Source of the DNA: Cucumis sativus
Taxonomy: Eukaryota; Streptophyta; Magnoliopsida; Cucurbitales; Cucurbitaceae
Assembly: GCF_000004075.3 (NCBI RefSeq)
Contig: NC_026657.2
Coordinates: 9,486,001 to 9,550,000, forward strand
Reading direction: 5' to 3'
DNA length: 64,000 nt
A program made the position numbers and the translations under genes. The stretch's first letter is position 1. Every line of letters begins with the position of its first letter. The notes below the pieces were generated by a model, which was given only the letters and a program-made list of their open reading frames with translations, ran no database searches and was not told the origin of the DNA. Positions 51,901 to 63,356 of the stretch are shown piece after piece.

Positions 51901-54020
51901 TATAAAAAGAAAATGCAATAAGATGCAGCTCAAGTCTTCTAATTATATTAACACATTAGGACAGTTTTTTTTTTTTTTAAAATAAAACTTACATTGCAAA
52001 TTAATCGAATAAGATAGATTATAAACTTGGGTAGATTTATTAAAGAGCTTGGGACACGTGTCCTTCACATTATTAGTATTTTAATATTAATTTTAAAATG
52101 TAATATTTTAATATATATCAAATAATGATTTAGTTTAGCTAAATTTTGGTTGTGGTAGCCCAACTACAAAACCACTACATTAAGTTAAGATATTCTTGAG
52201 TATGTTTTTTATACAGTGTCCGATGTTTTTTATATAAAATTTTTAAATCCACTGCTAATTGGAAGGACTTTCAAGTAGGTTGATGAAACCTTATAATTTG
52301 TTACCTTTAAACAACAAAATTAGGTAATTTAATTTAATTTAATTTTTTTTAAGAAAACCTAATTTATACTGAGAAATAATATGGCAAAATAGTTGAGAAT
52401 ATTTTCAATTTTTTATAAATTATTTTCTATTATTAGCTTTATTCTTTTTCTTTTTAGTTCTCTTCCTCGTTTTTTCTTTTTAGTTATTCGTTGAACTTTA
52501 TATTTCTTTTTCACTTGTACTCCCTCAACTTTCTCATAATAAAATCACTTTAGGTGGTAACTATTTAATCTTTAAAAATATTTGTAAGTTGATGCAAAAA
52601 TTTAGTGTGATTTTTAAAACAGAGACTCAATAATTTTATAAACTACAATGTCTAGATCTAAAATAGAGAAAATTGATATCAAATTTAGTTTATATTGAAA
52701 TCAAATTGTTACAAAATTTAAAATAATAAAACAATTGACATAAAAGTGAAGATATTTATGAAAGACTTTACGTAAAGATTTGAGTATGATAATAATAATA
52801 ATAGAGTGGATGAGGTTAGACTTTTATTAATTTGTTCATTTATCTTCATTTTAACTTTTTAGAATGTTTCTACTTTTTAAGAATATCATACCTTAAAAAT
52901 ATAAGAGGTTTTATATTGGAATGAGGGTTAGGTCTCATATTGTGTGAGAAGTAATTTTGACAAAATATTCCTATTTTTCATTATTCTAATCAATTATAAA
53001 GATTCGAAATCAACAAAAAAAAAAAAAAGTAAGTGGACCTAACCCGTTGAATCATGACTATATCCACTATTCTGATATTCAAATTCGATAAGGATGAAAT
53101 TAGAACAGTGGATCTTTTTTATTTTTTATAATTATTGAATAAACAAGAAAAATATTACAATATTACAAAGTTTAATTTAAATTTATATTATATTATTAAA
53201 AAAGACAAACCTGGACTAATGCAGGGTGATCAACACGAGAGCTAACGGCGGCATCTCCAGCCCACTTTTTCGTTCCATCCCTAATCCCATTCTTAAACTC
53301 TTCATACTTTTCTTTCTGCCATTACACAAAATCATAATCACAGTCAATATTAATTCCCCTTTTATTTTTACGACGCATAAATATTGTATAATTAATATCA
53401 CCACGTACGATTAACTTCTGCTCCACAAATTCATCGTCCCTCGGAATATCACGGCGGCGATCCTCTGGGGCATGCGAGAAATAAGCCATGGGACATGGCT
53501 GCGTAATTCCATACTTTCTGCAGAAGGGAACCCACCAGCGTGAAAACCGCCGCGCTTCTCTGACCCCATGTAGAGTGACCGGAGAGCCAGCGTCGTCGGA
53601 AAAGTAAATGTGAAGCTTATCGGGTGGGTAGTCCAAAGTCATGGCCGAAATCAGAGTGTTCATGACTTCGAGGGTGGGCTCCTTCTCCGGGTCGGCAGTG
53701 CAAATAAAAACATCTATGGCGGGAAGCGGAAGCTGCGGCCTCAGTTTGTCCGGGGGAAGTAGGACATGTTTGGTAATTTGGGGGCGCCATCGAAAGGCTC
53801 GGCCAAGTAGCCAAATGAAAGCAAGAAGAAGCTCAGAAATGAAAACCAAAAGCCATGGAAAGAAGTGTTTGGGTTGTTGGTTTAGGAAGAAAAATGAAAG
53901 TCTGTAGAAAATTAAGAGAAGGAGAGCAATGGAGTGAAGCAGAATTTGTGCTCTGTTTATTAGAGTTTGAAGTGGTCGGAGATGGGTAACATAGGCACCT
54001 TGCCATGCTTCTGAAACCAT
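48912..54020 (-). CDS. cellulose synthase-like protein G (CslG), 8 exons, intact
   Basis: A membrane GT2 glycosyltransferase of the CesA superfamily; some CslG members glucuronosylate triterpenoid saponins. Exons on the - strand are 54020-53409, 53315-53211, 51830-51687, 51486-51274, 51080-50984, 50652-50498, 50305-49949 and 49451-48912. All introns are GT-AG and all joins keep frame, giving 740 aa, normal for CslG. Two N-terminal membrane segments lie at about 25-45 and 53-73. Catalytic landmarks are CTADP (108-111), DD at 142-143 (SDDAGS), DCD (304-306), VED (451-453) and QETRW (491-495). KWAGDAA and [11 protein letters not shown] are family blocks. About six membrane segments fill the last 200 residues. 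The N-terminal RING finger of true CesA proteins is absent. The ATG at 54020-54018 begins MVSEAWQG. The substrate is not predictable from sequence. Confidence 0.93.
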
Positions 54021-54063
54021 TCTGTTTTCTTTTTCATATGTAACGTAGTCAGGTAGACAGGGT

Positions 54064-54073
54064 TTATTTATGC
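54064..54073 (-). promoter_or_regulatory. possible TATA-like element of the CslG gene
   Basis: GCATAAATAAACC on the - strand, about 45-55 bp upstream of the ATG, directly beside a run of about 25 T on the + strand (54074-54096). The leader would be very short, so another start may be used. Confidence 0.3.
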
Positions 54074-54115
54074 TTTTTTTTTTTTTTTTTTTTTTTCTTT
54101 ACATTTTGAGTCAAA

Positions 54116-54345
54116 CAAAAAACTAGGTATAGTGTATTGTAGAATCTCAACTTTATATATATTTTTTAAATTGATTCGCTTTTTAGGTTAAATTAAAGAA
54201 GGATAAAAGAGTTTGTTTGGAGTGACTTACAAAAAACTAGGTATAGTGTATTGTAGAATCTCAACTTTATAGTTTTTTTTTTTAAAGTGATTCGCTTTTT
54301 AGGTTAAATTAAAGAAGAATAAAAGAGTTTGTTTGGAGTGACTTT
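54116..54345. repeat. 114-bp near-perfect tandem duplication upstream of CslG
   Basis: Copy 1 (54116-54229) and copy 2 (54230-54345) are adjacent and differ mainly in the length and composition of an internal T-rich run and by single bases. Both run from CAAAAAACTAGGTATAGTG to GTTTGTTTGGAGTGACTT. The pair lies 95-325 bp upstream of the CslG start codon. Confidence 0.95.
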
Positions 54346-54619
54346 AAAATAATTGATGTTACTAAAATTATATTTGTTATTGTCAAAATTAAACACCACT
54401 CTTTTTTATTATGAAGAATCATATTCCCCAGCAAAATAACTTAGATTTTTGAAGTATCATTAATTAAGTGATTCTTAATTGGTACGATCATGGTAAAGAA
54501 TTGTTCCAACAATTACTTTCTATTACTTGTTTTTTTTAGTTCAAACGATGCTTTGTAACAGCCATCACCTACCAACTTCTAAAGATCATTTTTCAGTGGT
54601 TGTTGTTGACGGGCCTCAA

Positions 54620-54700
54620 ACAACCTATCAAGTCATTAACTACGTAAACAAGTTTGAAACAACCAATTAAGTCATTAACTACGTAAACAAAAGTTTGAAA
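54620..54700. repeat. about 40-bp tandem duplication
   Basis: Two adjacent copies share AAGTCATTAACTACGTAAAC and end in AGTTTGAAA (54620-54659 and 54660-54700). Confidence 0.9.
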
Positions 54701-55479
54701 TATTGATGTTGATGGAATTATTAAAATCTTAATTTTATAAATTTTGGTATTGATTTCGAAATAAATATATTTATAAAGAAATTATAAAAATATCAAAAAA
54801 TAAATTTATATTAGATAGCAAGTATTTTATTATTTTTAAATAAGTAAACCTGTATACTGTTTACATAAAATTTTTATTAAAGTGACATATTGATATTAAT
54901 TATTTTGCATTTTGTGAACTTTTTTACAACGTAATAATAAAAGGAGAAATTTCATAGGGTAACATTTTGAAAATATGATATAGCAAATACAACACGTTTT
55001 AGAATTTTGTAAATATGACAAAATTTTCACTTATAAAAATACTATTCATCTTAAATTTGTCAATATTTATAAACTACCATTCAATAACTTAGTTATCTTC
55101 CTCTTTTTAATGTCCTACTAATTATTTATTTATCCTCATACTTTTTAAGGCCCTAATTATTTGTTTTATACGAGATTTTTTTTTTTTATTATTTCGGTCT
55201 TAATCTTGATGGTAGAATATCAATAGTACAATAATTGTAATATGAAATATAATGGTTGTTGATTAGAGTAACTTAAGTTCATTTGTGATTTTTTTACTTA
55301 CTTTAATGTGTATTTTGAGTTGAATCTGATTCCAAATGATTTTGTTTTGTTTTCTTTACGTTAATTTTGTTTTGGTTTTACTTTATCTTAGTTTTGTATA
55401 TCAATGTTGTATATACTTATATTATATGTATTAGTTGGTTAATATACTTACTGCGTGATTTTTTGTTTTTTCAAATTTT

Positions 55480-56010
55480 ATGCAGTTCATTAGAGTATTA
55501 TTAAAATATATAAATGATGTAACTTAATGTATAATTATTAAGTATATCAACAATATATGGTTAAAACATATCAGTAAAGTAAATCGTTATCAAGTATATG
55601 AATCAAGTTTACAAGTGTATCAAGTGTATTTAATCAATCAAATGTATAAGTGAAAAATATTAAGTGTATATGCAGTGCATCATGTGTATCAAACATATCA
55701 TATACATCAAACGTATCAAATTTGTTGAGTCTACCAATGAAGCATAATAAATTTATTAGTGGTGTATCTTATAAGTGAAGTCTTTAATTTATCAAACTAA
55801 TCAAGTGTATCAAGGCCTAAGGGGTATCAAGAAGACTCAAGTGTAACGATGAGTTTTATAATGTGTATCAAGATGTTTGAGGGTGTATATCAAAATGTAT
55901 CAAATGTATCAAAAGTATGATGTGCATCAAGTGTAACAATCAAATGTATGAGCTAGGTGCATCAAGAAGTATCGGGTGTATCAGACGTATATAAGGTGTA
56001 TCAAACGTAT
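55480..56010. repeat. degenerate GTATCAA-type repeat region
   Basis: Over about 500 bp the phrases GTATCAA, TATATCAA, CGTATCAAA and AAGTGTATCAAG recur at irregular 10-25 bp spacing, all in the same orientation. Copies are diverged and unit length varies, so this is an old, eroded array. Confidence 0.7.
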
Positions 56011-57221
56011 ATTAATAACGAGGACATTTGTGACATTTTACCTCTTGATGTGTGAGCTGATGTTTGGTTTTTTCATTTTTGCAAATAATAAAGTGTGTGT
56101 GCTATGCACTTAATTATTATAACTTGTTTTACCATTTTTGCAAGTGACCTAATAAAAACATTGATAGACACTTCGTATTGATATAAAATCTATGAAAACG
56201 TGAAAATATTGATAGATATATTTATGAAAATTTAATAGGATACTCGTAATTACCTTATAGAGGAAAAAGAAAGCACAATAATGGTAATAATAATAAATAA
56301 AAAATCATACTTTCAAATTTTTTTTGAAAGTTTTTTGGTGAGGCCAATAATATTAGATTAGTTGAAAAATAAAAATGAGTTTTAAGCAAATTAAAACGAC
56401 GGTTTTCGAAAATTGGTAAGGTTTTCTTAAATGGAAACAAGAGTCTTTACATAATTGATGTGTCATCCATTAGTAAATGACAAATTAGTAGAACATTTTT
56501 TTCTTAAAAAGAAAAAAGAATAGTACAATAGTTTTTTAGTTAGGAGATTAGTAAAGAAAATAACTTGAAATTTATTTTAAAGTGACTGTGTTATAGTTTA
56601 ACACGTGCATGAAGTCATGGATCAGATACATGATATCAATATCAAGTCGTATATCCCGTTCATAACTTAAAGGTTGAGTCGTGTATCGTGTACAATATAC
56701 ATAACTTCGTCACATTCAAAATCTACCTCGTTCTGCTATTTTAGTATATTCCGGTCTCGTTCTTCTCCAAAAAAAGAAAAAAAACCCTCCCTTTCACTCT
56801 TGCAAACGTCGTCTTCAACTCTATCACCGCCAAAGTCGTCTATGTATTGATTGTTTAAGTTTGGGCTGGCTTGATGTATATATTTATAAATTAATTGTTT
56901 TATAATTTTCTAAAATAAAATATTTGAACTATTTATAATAATAATTATTTTTATATTTAGATGAAGGTCGCCCTACATGTATCTAAGCAATCAATAAATA
57001 TGTTGTTAACATATAGACAAATATTTGATCGTTTGATGCAGATTTAGGTAACAAAATGTTATACAAATGATTACTACATAATTTTTGTTGTCTCTACTTA
57101 TGTTCATTTTTTCTATAGAGAATAATTGAACATCGTATAGACACGATATTATGACATTACTGCCTGGTCGATGTTATAACATGGTCAACCAAGTTTATGG
57201 ACTTGCTTTTGGTCCTCTAAT

Positions 57222-57449
57222 ATGCTTCCATATCGTAGAGTGACATTTACTAAATGGTGTGTTGAGAAAGTTGACGATATGCGGCAAAATGTACCATCAT
57301 TGTGTTTTACAGACTCGACACTACACCAATTGTGCACAATAAAAGGAGCAACATGTGACCCAATTGTGTTGTATGGCTATTTTTCTTGGTATAATTCAAT
57401 TATGAGACGATTTATCACATGCGACGGCACTTGGTATTATTTTGCATGA
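57222..57449 (+). pseudogene. unrecognised 75-codon frame, possible fragment of a plant mobile-domain protein
   Basis: The frame is richer in W, C and R than random AT-rich sequence and includes FTKWCVEKVDD, DPIVLYGYFSWYN and SIMRRFITCDG. The last phrase loosely resembles the WYN.I.RRFI segment seen in plant mobile domain (MAIN-like/PMD) proteins. Neighbouring frames upstream (57140-57235) also look code-like but are frame-shifted and interrupted. It opens with ATG but has no obvious promoter. It is most likely a decayed transposon-linked gene fragment; the family is not established. Confidence 0.25.
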
Positions 57450-58599
57450 TGAAAATTTTAATATGATACATTTTGTAAGTATATGACATGGACATTAAAT
57501 TAATGATATTATATTTAATCATGTTTAAGAGTTATACAAAGTATTCAGTTGAAGACAATTTACTAGAATATTTAACTTCAATATGTGATCAAATCTTGAT
57601 AAATGTAGAACGTATTGTTTAGTAAACAAGATGGCTCAATGTTGCTGACACGAGTTGAATACATATTCAACATAGATGACAATGACAAATACAAGAATGT
57701 TGGAGTGGGAGATGTGGATCTTGCTTAATTAGTTTGTAATTCAAAATCTTAAAACTTCAACTTTTAATTACAATTATAGAAAAATTGCAGTATCCTTTAA
57801 ACCAAAACCATAGTTCATATTTGGAACTTAAGGGGAAAAAATAACAAAACTAGAGGACTAATCTATTTCCTGCCAGAAGGAAAATCGTTAGAAGCTTAAA
57901 AGAAGAAAGTGACCAAATAGAAAGAACATATTCGTTCTGTAATTTTCTCGTTGCTTATTCACTCTTATCAAACAAGAATAGTATCCTTCTTGGTCATGTT
58001 CCTCTCAATGTTAGTTGCCATTCAATTTCCTTTTCCTAGTGCATTTTGATTTAAATGTGGATTCTGAAAGGAAAATAACAATGCAGCCTGTCACTGATAT
58101 GCCTTCCGTGAGAAAAGAACATGCATTACTTCAATTTAATAGTTTAAAAAATTAAAAAAAATTAAACAAAATACTTAAGTCGTATATGTACATATTTTGG
58201 TCATAATAATTTGACCAATCTTCAGCCACGCAACTAGACTATGTGTACCAAGTACGTGACTATTCTCCCACAGTTATACCCTACTTTTGACGATAGTTTC
58301 AACTTTAACAACCGATCTTTTTATTTTGTTTATTCATTTCGGGCTAAAAAGCATCATTCTTAGAAATTACTTTTAATACTCCAAAAAGTAAAATGTCTTT
58401 AGGCTCAAAAGTTGCAAAGCCATTTATATTTAATATTATTTTAAATTTTGGTAGTTTTATAAAATTATAAGCATAGTTGGAAAGGTCACAACAAAATGAA
58501 TAAAAAGTCTTGCCTTTTGAAAAAACAAAAGGATGATTTAACTAAGAGAACATGATGTTTAATCTAATGTTATAATAGTGTTTCCGACAAATGATAGTT

Positions 58600-59110
58600 A
58601 TGAAAGCATGAACAAAAACTATGACACAAGAATAATTATTAACCTAGTTTGGTATAAAATCGCCTACTTCTGGAGTAGTGTGCTCGGCATAACGAAGCTT
58701 TATTACATAAAAAGTTCAGCAATTACAACAAAAATACCTTATATGAAACACTCTTTAGTGATTCCTACGCATAGCTCTCTCTTCAACGTTTCAACTAAGG
58801 CTTCCCTAAGTTTATGATTTCCTTAGTTCCACAACATGCTTCTTCAAACTTTGTATGAGATCTTCTCAATACAATATGCTTAGACTCTCTCTAAGAGTGA
58901 GACCCCCTCACATAATTCACCATATTTAGGCTAACTCCCCCTAAATACAATATTCAATACGAACTCCTCCCGAGAGTGGCTACCGAACCAAAATTCTTAG
59001 TAACAAGTACAAAGATTTTCGGTATCAATATACATTGGTGGAAGCTTAGACAAACCCTAAACCCTAAGTTCAAAAAGTTCAAATTAAACACATATTTTTC
59101 TAATAAGATG
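58600..59110. mobile_element. possible LTR-type retroelement fragment
   Basis: The stretch opens with CTAGTTTGGTATAAAATCGCC and continues with TACTTCTGGAGTAGTG and repeated CTCTCTAAGAGTGAGA-like and CTCCCCC phrases. This layout, TTTGGT...CGCCTAC..GGAG, recalls LTRs of small plant copia-like elements. No coding domain, primer site or paired LTR is visible. Confidence 0.25.
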
Positions 59111-59463
59111 ACTAACTCTCAAATGAATGGAAGAACACTATATATATAAAATATGACTTGTTTTGAAAATATATTTTTGAAATAATAAATATTAATTGCA
59201 AGAGAATAGTGGAAAGAACATATGGAAATAAAGATTCAACAAAATTTGCAAAATAATGATTGAAAGAATATTTTGTTGAAGATAGTGTCAGACGATCATC
59301 CTATAAAGCCGTTACAAATGTCTTTGACATGTTTTCCAACGTATTACTCAATTTCATTCAAACTCAAATAATATAATTGTAAATATAAATCAGATCGTTC
59401 GAGCAAACCAAACTAAAATAGGTGAGAACTAAATTAGTTAATTATTCTAAGGTTTGAAACATC

Positions 59464-59590
59464 CCTGAGTCAAAGAACGCCTATCTTAATACGTACCTGC
59501 AGATCATAATACATTTATAATGTATTTGAACCTGAGTCAAAGAATGCTTATCTTAATATACGTACCTGCAGATAATATATTATAATACAT
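59464..59590. repeat. 67-bp direct repeat upstream of the protease inhibitor
   Basis: Copy 1 from 59464 and copy 2 from 59531 share CCTGAGTCAAAGAA.GC, TATCTTAATA and ACGTACCTGCAGAT, and each ends in ATAATACAT-like sequence. It lies 255-380 bp upstream of the ATG, in the likely promoter. Confidence 0.9.
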
Positions 59591-59744
59591 ATAGGACAGT
59601 GCGTTACTTTACGTAATCTACGAAGGATTGTGAATTGGGAATGGACGGCCAAGCCAGCCAGCCACCACTAAAGTCCACAACGTGGGCTGCCAAAGATGCC
59701 AACTTGCAATTTTCGGATCAGGGTCTTGAAACACAAATATTGGC

Positions 59745-59750
59745 TATAAA
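59745..59750 (+). promoter_or_regulatory. TATA box of the protease inhibitor gene
   Basis: GGCTATAAAATGGC is a canonical TATA context. It predicts transcription start at about 59775-59780 and a leader of roughly 70 nt before the ATG at 59846. Confidence 0.65.
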
Positions 59751-59845
59751 ATGGCACATTCCATTGCCTTTAAAATTCCCAAACCAAAATTAAAAGAACA
59801 GAAAGAGTCTTTCACATCCATACATATATATACCTAACCTTCAAC

Positions 59846-60489
59846 ATGGCTGAAGAATCTGCTCAAAGTAAGTCCCTTATATACATTGATCACCCTATCA
59901 ACTTGCTTTAAATTTTTCAAAAGTATTTGTTCCAAAGTAGTTTTTAATTTCGAAACAATCTTCTTTTTGAAAAACGACTAGTTTCGATTAAATATATGAT
60001 CTGTAAACTAACATGAAATTTGATCAACTATCACAAAGTATTGGAAGTCAAATCAATTAATCAATACACACACAAAAACAATATCCCTATAACTGTGTAT
60101 ATTAATTTTATCAATTATCACAACTATTTTATGTTCGGTAGGATTGGACTTTATTCAATTTGAAGTTTTGTATATTTTGTGTTCGTTTATTTATGTAATT
60201 TTGAGTTATATTCTATCAAGGGTATACTTCGGTTGAATTTTAGATTAATCTATATGCAAAATTTAACATATACTCAATATATAATTCTTAAATAGGAAAA
60301 ACTCGATGGCCAGAGCTTGTGTTCGTAAATTTTTGTACTGCTGCTAGGATAATAGAAAAAGAGAATCCTGACGTGAAGGCTATCAAGATTCTGGTTGATA
60401 GTCCCAGAATTCAGAATTTTGATATTAGCCGAGTTTGGGTTGATTGCAATATAGAAGAAAGAGTTGTTAAAGTGCCCAGCGTTGGTTAA
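59846..60489 (+). CDS. potato inhibitor I family serine protease inhibitor
   Basis: A small inhibitor of subtilisin/chymotrypsin-like proteases (family I13), usually defensive. The two exons are 59846-59867 and 60296-60489. The donor is CAAA|GTAAGT and the acceptor AATAG|GAAAA, and the join restores an Arg codon. The product has 71 aa. Family marks are RWPELVFVN near the start, A..IIEKENP.V.A in the helix, the loop strand, the R-V pair at 53-54 and the C-terminal G. The single early intron and lack of a signal peptide match many plant cytosolic or vacuolar members. The loop is unusual: at the position normally reading P1-Asp it has Gln47-Asn48. The Arg usually at P3' is Asp50, and the second scaffold Arg is Trp55. 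Too short and interrupted to appear as one long frame. Family is confident; activity is not. Confidence 0.88.
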
Positions 60490-61808
60490 ATATTGGGTGA
60501 TGTGTATAAGGTCAATATGTATAATGTCTATGCATATGTCTAAGTGAATTGTATGCTTAATTATGTCATTCCAAAATTGTACTAATAAGTGGTATTTCTA
60601 CCCTTTCACTCTGTTTATTTGTAATAAATTGTTGAGTTAATTGTTCCAACAAACATCAAACATCAACAAAGACCAATCTTTAGATATTGCTCATGCAAGT
60701 CATGTTATTATCTTAAAGTAAATTGTGGGCATCTCATCTGATCTATTGGTAGCCACCAACAGAATTTAAGGGCTAAAGGATTTCTCTTATCTATTCCATT
60801 TCTTTCAATTCATTGGAAATAAAATGTTCACTTCAAAGATGGTTTCTCAATGGACCGACCTCAGTCTCCAACAGAACCCGAGGGCATCTTCGAGTTAACG
60901 ACTTTACTTGCCTTTCACTATCTAACACATACACAATGATAAAAATCCTCACTTCCCCTCCTTCGGATTTTCATCTCGCATGGTAAAGGCAATAAAAGAT
61001 GAGGGAGAGGATGAAAAAACAAGTTAAATATAAAATAAAAATAAAAATAAAATAACTTAGTTCCCATCGTACAAAAATTTAAAATTTCTTTTTCTTTTAT
61101 CTAATAGTATATTTCATAATATTATTCTCTAATTATTTTGTATAAATTAGCAAGAAACCATATTTTTATTGGTTTATAATTTGACATCCAACTGAGTTTC
61201 TCAAAGCCCAAGAATGGAAGAAAGGGGTAAAGGTAAGAGAAGAAGATAAAGAAAAATAAGAAGAAAAAACCTAATAGCAGGAATACCCTAATTGTGATGG
61301 TTTAATGGGGAATAAAAGTTTCTTTTTTCTAGGGTGTATTAAAACTATAACACCATCTGCAAAGCTGGTGTCATTATAATTCTACGTAAGGTTTTTTTTT
61401 TAATTTTTTTTTTAATTTAATAGATGTTTTTACATTATTATTATTATTATTTATTTTGATTGATTTTAATTTTTGGGTGTTTTAGTTGTAATTTCTATTC
61501 AATTCTATTTCAATTTCGATTTAATTTAAATAAATATTGAACAACCAAAATAGTAAATAATATATCAAAATCGAAATTGTATTATAATTAAATAAACGTG
61601 ACAAGAACATAGTTTCAAATTTGTTGAAAAAAGTGACGTGAAAAAAGAAAATTTAAATAAGAATGACGTGAAAAAAAAACTTGACAGGTTCACACGTACA
61701 AGGACAAAAAAAAAGAGATATATATATATATATATAATGATAATAATACAAAATAAACAACGTTAAAGTTAAAAAATACGTACCGCAAGATCTCCACTCA
61801 CGATCCTC
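60490..61808. other. intergenic region between the inhibitor gene and the transposase pseudogene
   Basis: It begins with the inhibitor 3' flank. The segment at about 60700-60930 is less AT-rich, but its frames are broken and no family is recognised. An imperfect hairpin (TATAACACCA and TGGTGTCATTATA) lies at 61346-61378, and a (TA)n run at about 61719-61736. Confidence 0.5.
61346..61378. repeat. imperfect inverted repeat
   Basis: Arms TATAACACCA and TGGTGTCATTATA pair with two extra bases in the right arm and a 10-nt loop. It could be a piece of a transposon end, but no partner was found. Confidence 0.6.
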
Positions 61809-63267
61809 CTATGTCCGACTCATTTCTTCAATCTTCTTCATCATTTCTTTCATTTGTTTAGACTGCATCTCGAAAAACCTTCTATGCTCTTCAATCATGC
61901 GTCTATTTTCTTGAATCTCGAGTCTTTGTTGCTTAATGATGATTACATTAGCTTGTTCAACAGCTGTAGGATGCAAAGAAGTGGTTGAAAAATTCCTATC
62001 AGGAATTTTCCGGGACCTGGGTCTGGGTCCCCAACCAAAACCTTTTGAGTAGCATGGACGCTTATCCAAAACGATTTCGCAAATATCATCCTCAAAGAGT
62101 GGCTGAGAACCGTCTGAGGTAGGCCAGGACTAAAGTTCCAGCATTTTCTCTGCAACAAATAAAAATTTATGTAAGTTCTAAATTGGAGAAGTATAAGTAC
62201 ATAATTTAGGGAAAATCAAGTTCAAACTAACATGCGCATCTGCAACCGCCCGCGAAATGAATTCTCCACTTCGAGCGTGAGTTTCTCTGAATAATTCCAG
62301 CGAATCGACTGGCAGACCTTGTTCTTTAGCGAGGTCATGCTGTCGTTGTAGCAATGACTTCGACCCACTACTATGATTGTAAGGTTGCTTCTGCCTAGCA
62401 GCCTTGTTAGTCTGTGATTGCTCCTGCATGAAAATGTTTGTTAAAAGTATACACTCGCGTTAAGAAAATTAAGTAAAATAACACATATCATTAATGCAAT
62501 TCATAGATCTTTACCTAAAATGCACGGGTCATGTAGTGATCACATAGGAAGTGTCAATCTCCCATACATCCCACCAATATGTTCGGTGGGTTGGCACGTT
62601 TCTGTTCCAAATCGCTGTATCGTTTAAAATGTATGTGACAGTCGCCCCTGAACTCTTTAAAAGATGTGAGCATTTGATGCTCAACAAATCTAGTAAGTGC
62701 TTGATTGTTGTAATCAAGCACGAAAAAGCGCTAAAAACGAAAAAAAAACTCACACATTAGCTTCATTAATATAATGATGTGTATGTCTCTATAGAAAAAC
62801 TAATGCACTTTTGATTTTACCTGTAGATCGTCCTTGACGACTTCAATGTATTCTCTCCCAACATCAGCCCATTTAAGACAGTGGACTGGAAATGTATTCC
62901 TCACACACACACCAATGATGTTGCTAAACCGTAGAGCATGTAGAGATATTGGCTTCTTCGTTCCTAGAGCTATGGTAATTGAAATTCTACCATTTTTCGG
63001 AACGCACCTCTCCAACTACAAGTTTCAAGACTGTTGACGTCTCCTGAGAGTCGAAGTGGGTTTAGACACATCTGCTGGAGAAATCAAGTCATGTTAAAAC
63101 AAATTGTGACTAAAAAAAATTGTTCGCACTTAACATCAAATGAATTAACACTCACTAGATGTGTCACCCACCGAGGACGTCGTTGGTCCTGTGTTGTTCA
63201 ACTTAATGCCAAACTGAAGAAATAGAGCATCTATGTCATAAAAAGTACTATTCGGGAATGAAAACAT
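61809..63267 (-). pseudogene. decayed En/Spm-CACTA transposase_24-like gene
   Basis: On the - strand five exon-like blocks spell the plant putative transposase (Ptta/En/Spm, PF03004-like) that accompanies CACTA elements. They are 63267 to about 63190 (MFSFPNSTFYDIDALFLQF), about 63075-62822 (NGRISITIALG, then FSNIIGVCVRNTFPVHCLKW), 62753-62520 (FVEHQMLTSFKEFRGDCHIHF), 62429 to about 62233 (AARQKQPYNHSSGSKSLLQR and ELFRETHARSGEF) and about 62155-61809 (CYSKGFGWGPRPRSRK, then a coiled coil). In-frame stops break it: TGA and TAG in the second block (before LERCVPK), TGA after VGCMGD at about 62555, and TAG in the fifth block (MLEL-stop-SWP). Intron signals between blocks are still visible, for example ADAH|GTTAGT. 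It cannot encode the full protein. Confidence 0.85.
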
Positions 63268-63356
63268 CGTACCTATAGACATATGACCCAAAATTAATTA
63301 AACAAATATGAGTACATTAAATTGAATGCATAAAATAATGAAATGTGTGGATACAT

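Larger units (their letters stand above)
54701..59740. other. intergenic region between CslG and the protease inhibitor gene
   Basis: AT-rich, with no intact gene. Noted inside are an array of degenerate GTATCAA-type motifs at about 55480-56010, a short open frame of uncertain origin at 57222-57449, a possible retroelement fragment at about 58600-59110 and a 67-bp direct repeat at 59464-59590. Confidence 0.5.

Noticed and set aside
55480..56010. CRISPR-like array
   Set aside because: The words are short, irregularly spaced and diverged, and the genome is plant.
62551..63225. Open frames on the + strand at the right end
   Set aside because: They are antisense shadows of the decayed transposase blocks, which are read on the - strand.
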